Source: Pseudobutyrivibrio ruminis
GTDB lineage: Bacteria; Bacillota; Clostridia; Lachnospirales; Lachnospiraceae
DNA: 64,000 nucleotides
Assembly (NCBI GenBank): GCA_015057315.1
Contig: SVER01000002.1
Location: 97,392-161,391, forward strand
Reading direction: 5' to 3'
Positions 61,329 through 64,000 of this stretch are shown in pieces. Numbering within the stretch: position 1 is the stretch's first letter; every line of letters begins with the position of its first letter. Both the position numbers and the translations under genes were made by a program. The notes below the pieces were generated by a model. It did no database searches. It was not told the DNA's origin and saw nothing but the letters and a program-made list of their open reading frames with translations.

Positions 61329-63971
61329 ATGGCTAACAAATGGGTGTATATGTTTAGCGAAGGCGACATGACCATGCGTAACCTTCTCGGCGGAAAGGGT
61401 GCTAACCTTGCAGAGATGACAAGCATCGGTCTTCCAGTACCTCAGGGCTTCACAATCACAACAGAGGCTTGTACACAGTACTATGAGGATGGTCGCAAGA
61501 TTAATGATGAAATCATGGCTCAGGCTATGGAAGGTGTTAAGAAGATGGAAGAGATCAACGGCAAGAAGTTCGGCGATCTTAAGAATCCACTTTTAGTTTC
61601 AGTTCGTTCAGGTGCTAGAGCATCTATGCCAGGTATGATGGATACTATCCTTAACCTTGGTCTTAACGATGACGTAGTAGCAGCTATGATCGCTGGTAAC
61701 CCAGATCCAGCTTTCGAGCGTTTCGTATATGATTCATACAGAAGATTTATCCAGATGTTCTCAGATGTAGTTATGGAAGTAGGTAAGAAGTACTTCGAGC
61801 AGCTCATCGATGAGATGAAGGAAAAGAAGGGTGTTAAGTATGATGTAGACCTTACTGCAGCAGACCTTAAGGAACTTGCAGAACAGTTCAAGGCTGAGTA
61901 CAAGAATCAGCTTGGTTCAGACTTCCCTTCAGATCCAGTAGAGCAGTTAAAGCTCGCTATCGAGGCAGTATTCCGTTCATGGGACAACCCTCGTGCAAAC
62001 GTTTACAGAAGAGATAACGATATCCCTTATTCATGGGGTACAGCAGTTAACGTAATGCCAATGGTATTCGGTAACTTAAATAATGAGTCTGGTACTGGTG
62101 TTGCATTCACTCGTGACCCAGCTACAGGCGAGAACAAGCTTATGGGTGAGTTCCTTATCAACGCACAGGGCGAGGACGTAGTTGCTGGTGTTCGTACACC
62201 AATGCCAATCGCTCAGATGGAGAAGGAATTCCCAGAGGCATACGCAGAGTTCATCAAGGTATGTGAGACTCTTGAGAATCACTACCATGATATGCAGGAT
62301 ATGGAGTTCACAGTAGAGAACAAGAAGCTTTACATGCTCCAGTGCCGTAACGGTAAGAGAACAGCTCCAGCTGCTCTTAAGATTGCTTGCGACCTTGTTG
62401 ATGAGGGACACAAGACTCCAGAAGAGGCTGTTGCTATGATCGACCCACGTAACCTTGATACACTTCTTCATCCACAGTTCGAGGCTGCTGCTCTTAAGGC
62501 TGCAACTCCACTTGGAAAGGGTCTTGGCGCATCTCCAGGTGCTGCTTGCGGTAAGGTTGTATTTACAGCTGATGACGCAGAGGCATGGGCTGCTAGAGGC
62601 GAGAAGGTAGTTCTTGTTCGTCTTGAGACATCTCCAGAAGATATCACAGGTATGAAGGCTGCTCAGGGTATCCTTACAGTTCGTGGTGGTATGACATCAC
62701 ACGCTGCCGTTGTTGCTCGTGGTATGGGTACATGCTGTGTATCTGGTTGCGGCGACATCGCTATGGATGAGGAGAACAAGAAGTTCACTCTTGCAGGCAC
62801 TACATTTACAGAGGGTTCTGAAATCTCTATCGATGGTACAACAGGTAACATCTACGCTGGTATCATCCCAACAGTTGATGCTACAATCGCTGGTGAGTTC
62901 GGCCGTGTTATGGCTTGGGCTGATCAGTTCAGAACACTTAAGGTTCGTACAAACGCAGATACTCCAGCTGATGCTAAGAAGGCTAGAGAGCTTGGTGCAG
63001 AAGGTATCGGTCTTTGCCGTACAGAGCACATGTTCTTCGAGCCAGAGCGTATCGCTGCATTCCGTGAGATGATCTGCTCTGATACAGAGGAAGAAAGAGA
63101 AGTTGCTCTTGATAAGATTCTTCCTTACCAGCAGGGAGACTTCAAGGCTCTTTACGAAGCACTTGAGGGATGCCCAGTTACAATCAGATTCCTTGATCCA
63201 CCTCTTCACGAGTTCGTTCCTACAGAGGATGCTGATATCGAGAAGCTTGCAAAGGCTAAGAACAAGTCAGTAGAGGAAATCAGAAACATCTGCGAGTCAC
63301 TCCACGAGTTCAACCCAATGATGGGTCACAGAGGATGCCGTCTTGCAGTTACATATCCTTCAATTGCTAAGATGCAGACAAAGGCTGTTATCCGTGCAGC
63401 AATCGAAGTACAGAAGGCTCATCCAGATTGGAATGTTAAGCCTGAAATCATGATCCCACTTGTATGTGAGGTTAAGGAGCTTAAGTACGTAAAGAACGTT
63501 GTAGTAGAGACAGCTGATGCTGAAATCGCTGCTGCAGGCGTTAAGCTTGAGTACGAAGTTGGTACAATGATCGAGATCCCACGTGCAGCTCTTACAGCTG
63601 ATGAGATCGCTAAGGAAGCTGACTTCTTCTGCTTCGGTACAAACGATCTTACACAGATGACATTCGGATTCTCTCGTGATGATGCTGGTAAGTTCTTAAA
63701 TGCTTACTATGACACAAAGATCTTCGAGAACGATCCATTTGCTAAGCTTGACCAGACAGGTGTTGGTAAGCTTATGGAAACAGCTATCAAGCTTGGTAAG
63801 CCAGTAAATCCTAAGCTTCACGTAGGTATCTGCGGTGAGCACGGTGGAGATCCATCTTCAGTAGAGTTCTGCCACAAGATTGGTCTTGATTATGTATCAT
63901 GCTCTCCATTCAGAGTACCTATCGCTAGACTTGCAGCAGCACAGGCAGCTATCGCCGAGTCACGTCAGTAA
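61329..63971 (+). CDS. ppdK: Pyruvate, phosphate dikinase
   Basis: An 880-residue enzyme interconverting pyruvate, ATP and phosphate with phosphoenolpyruvate, AMP and pyrophosphate; in anaerobes it often runs glycolytically. Segments seen are GGKGANLAEM (ATP-grasp start), VSVRSGARASMPGMMDTILNLG, the phosphohistidine His458 in GGMTSHAAVVARGMG, and the C-terminal barrel with GLCRTEHMFF, GHRGCRLAVTYP and CGEHGGDPSSVEF with its catalytic Cys. An upstream in-frame extension of 55 residues overlaps the gtfB terminator and is rejected; AGGAGG (61314-61319) fits the ATG at 61329. The gene is complete. The last 29 bases of the window contain no further feature. Confidence 0.96.
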   Translation: MANKWVYMFSEGDMTMRNLLGGKGANLAEMTSIGLPVPQGFTITTEACTQYYEDGRKINDEIMAQAMEGVKKMEEINGKKFGDLKNPLLVSVRSGARASMPGMMDTILNLGLNDDVVAAMIAGNPDPAFERFVYDSYRRFIQMFSDVVMEVGKKYFEQLIDEMKEKKGVKYDVDLTAADLKELAEQFKAEYKNQLGSDFPSDPVEQLKLAIEAVFRSWDNPRANVYRRDNDIPYSWGTAVNVMPMVFGNLNNESGTGVAFTRDPATGENKLMGEFLINAQGEDVVAGVRTPMPIAQMEKEFPEAYAEFIKVCETLENHYHDMQDMEFTVENKKLYMLQCRNGKRTAPAALKIACDLVDEGHKTPEEAVAMIDPRNLDTLLHPQFEAAALKAATPLGKGLGASPGAACGKVVFTADDAEAWAARGEKVVLVRLETSPEDITGMKAAQGILTVRGGMTSHAAVVARGMGTCCVSGCGDIAMDEENKKFTLAGTTFTEGSEISIDGTTGNIYAGIIPTVDATIAGEFGRVMAWADQFRTLKVRTNADTPADAKKARELGAEGIGLCRTEHMFFEPERIAAFREMICSDTEEEREVALDKILPYQQGDFKALYEALEGCPVTIRFLDPPLHEFVPTEDADIEKLAKAKNKSVEEIRNICESLHEFNPMMGHRGCRLAVTYPSIAKMQTKAVIRAAIEVQKAHPDWNVKPEIMIPLVCEVKELKYVKNVVVETADAEIAAAGVKLEYEVGTMIEIPRAALTADEIAKEADFFCFGTNDLTQMTFGFSRDDAGKFLNAYYDTKIFENDPFAKLDQTGVGKLMETAIKLGKPVNPKLHVGICGEHGGDPSSVEFCHKIGLDYVSCSPFRVPIARLAAAQAAIAESRQ

Positions 63972-64000
63972 GCGAGACCAGTTGTTTTTTGGGAACTTTT

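Overview
The window is AT-rich, with strong AGGAGG-type ribosome binding sites and dense, mostly plus-strand operons. It looks like a low-GC Clostridia chromosome. A Lachnospiraceae origin, perhaps Butyrivibrio or Pseudobutyrivibrio, is inferred from the reverse-order GH3 beta-glucosidase, pyruvate phosphate dikinase and general gene style. No rRNA or tRNA genes, transposases or cas genes were seen.

Bases 1-10.3 kb hold tetrapyrrole and sulfur metabolism: the 3' end of hemC, a cobA-hemD fusion, an Rrf2 regulator, an HxlR regulator divergent from a small Fe-S redox operon, an SGNH hydrolase with a polar amino acid (probably cystine) ABC importer, metY and cysK. The importer operon and metY are preceded by near-identical terminator-promoter-operator cassettes. 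Their ACCTA-N-TAGGT element resembles elements in the Rrf2 gene's own promoter, which suggests a small cysteine regulon.

Bases 10.3-20 kb hold a striking array of phased inverted repeats, an AgrC/LytTR-type two-component system, two GH3 glycosidases (one cytosolic, one membrane-anchored with reversed domain order), a GtrA-like membrane protein and a family 2 glycosyltransferase.

Bases 20-43 kb form a surface-fibre island of two paralogous loci. Each has a large LPXTG tip adhesin, an LPXTG major pilin, an accessory pilin without sorting motif, two TasA/camelysin-like proteins with SipW-type signal peptides, an NPxT[NG]-terminated protein and a MucBP protein. Two class C sortases lie in locus 1. 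A single polypeptide that fuses a SipW-type signal peptidase to a class B sortase closes locus 2. This fusion is the best candidate for an unusual system: one enzyme could both mature the SipW-type substrates and anchor the NPxT[NG] protein.

Bases 43-61 kb encode a serine-rich-repeat adhesin and a complete accessory Sec export and glycosylation locus (asp2, secY2, asp1, asp3, secA2, gtfA, gtfB). An HPt protein and a response-regulator diguanylate cyclase sit inside it, the latter overlapping secY2. A second phased inverted-repeat array separates adhesin and export genes. Pairs of TTGCCA elements about 20 bp apart lie upstream of both pilus loci and the adhesin, a plausible binding pattern for the LytTR regulator. 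The window ends with ppdK.
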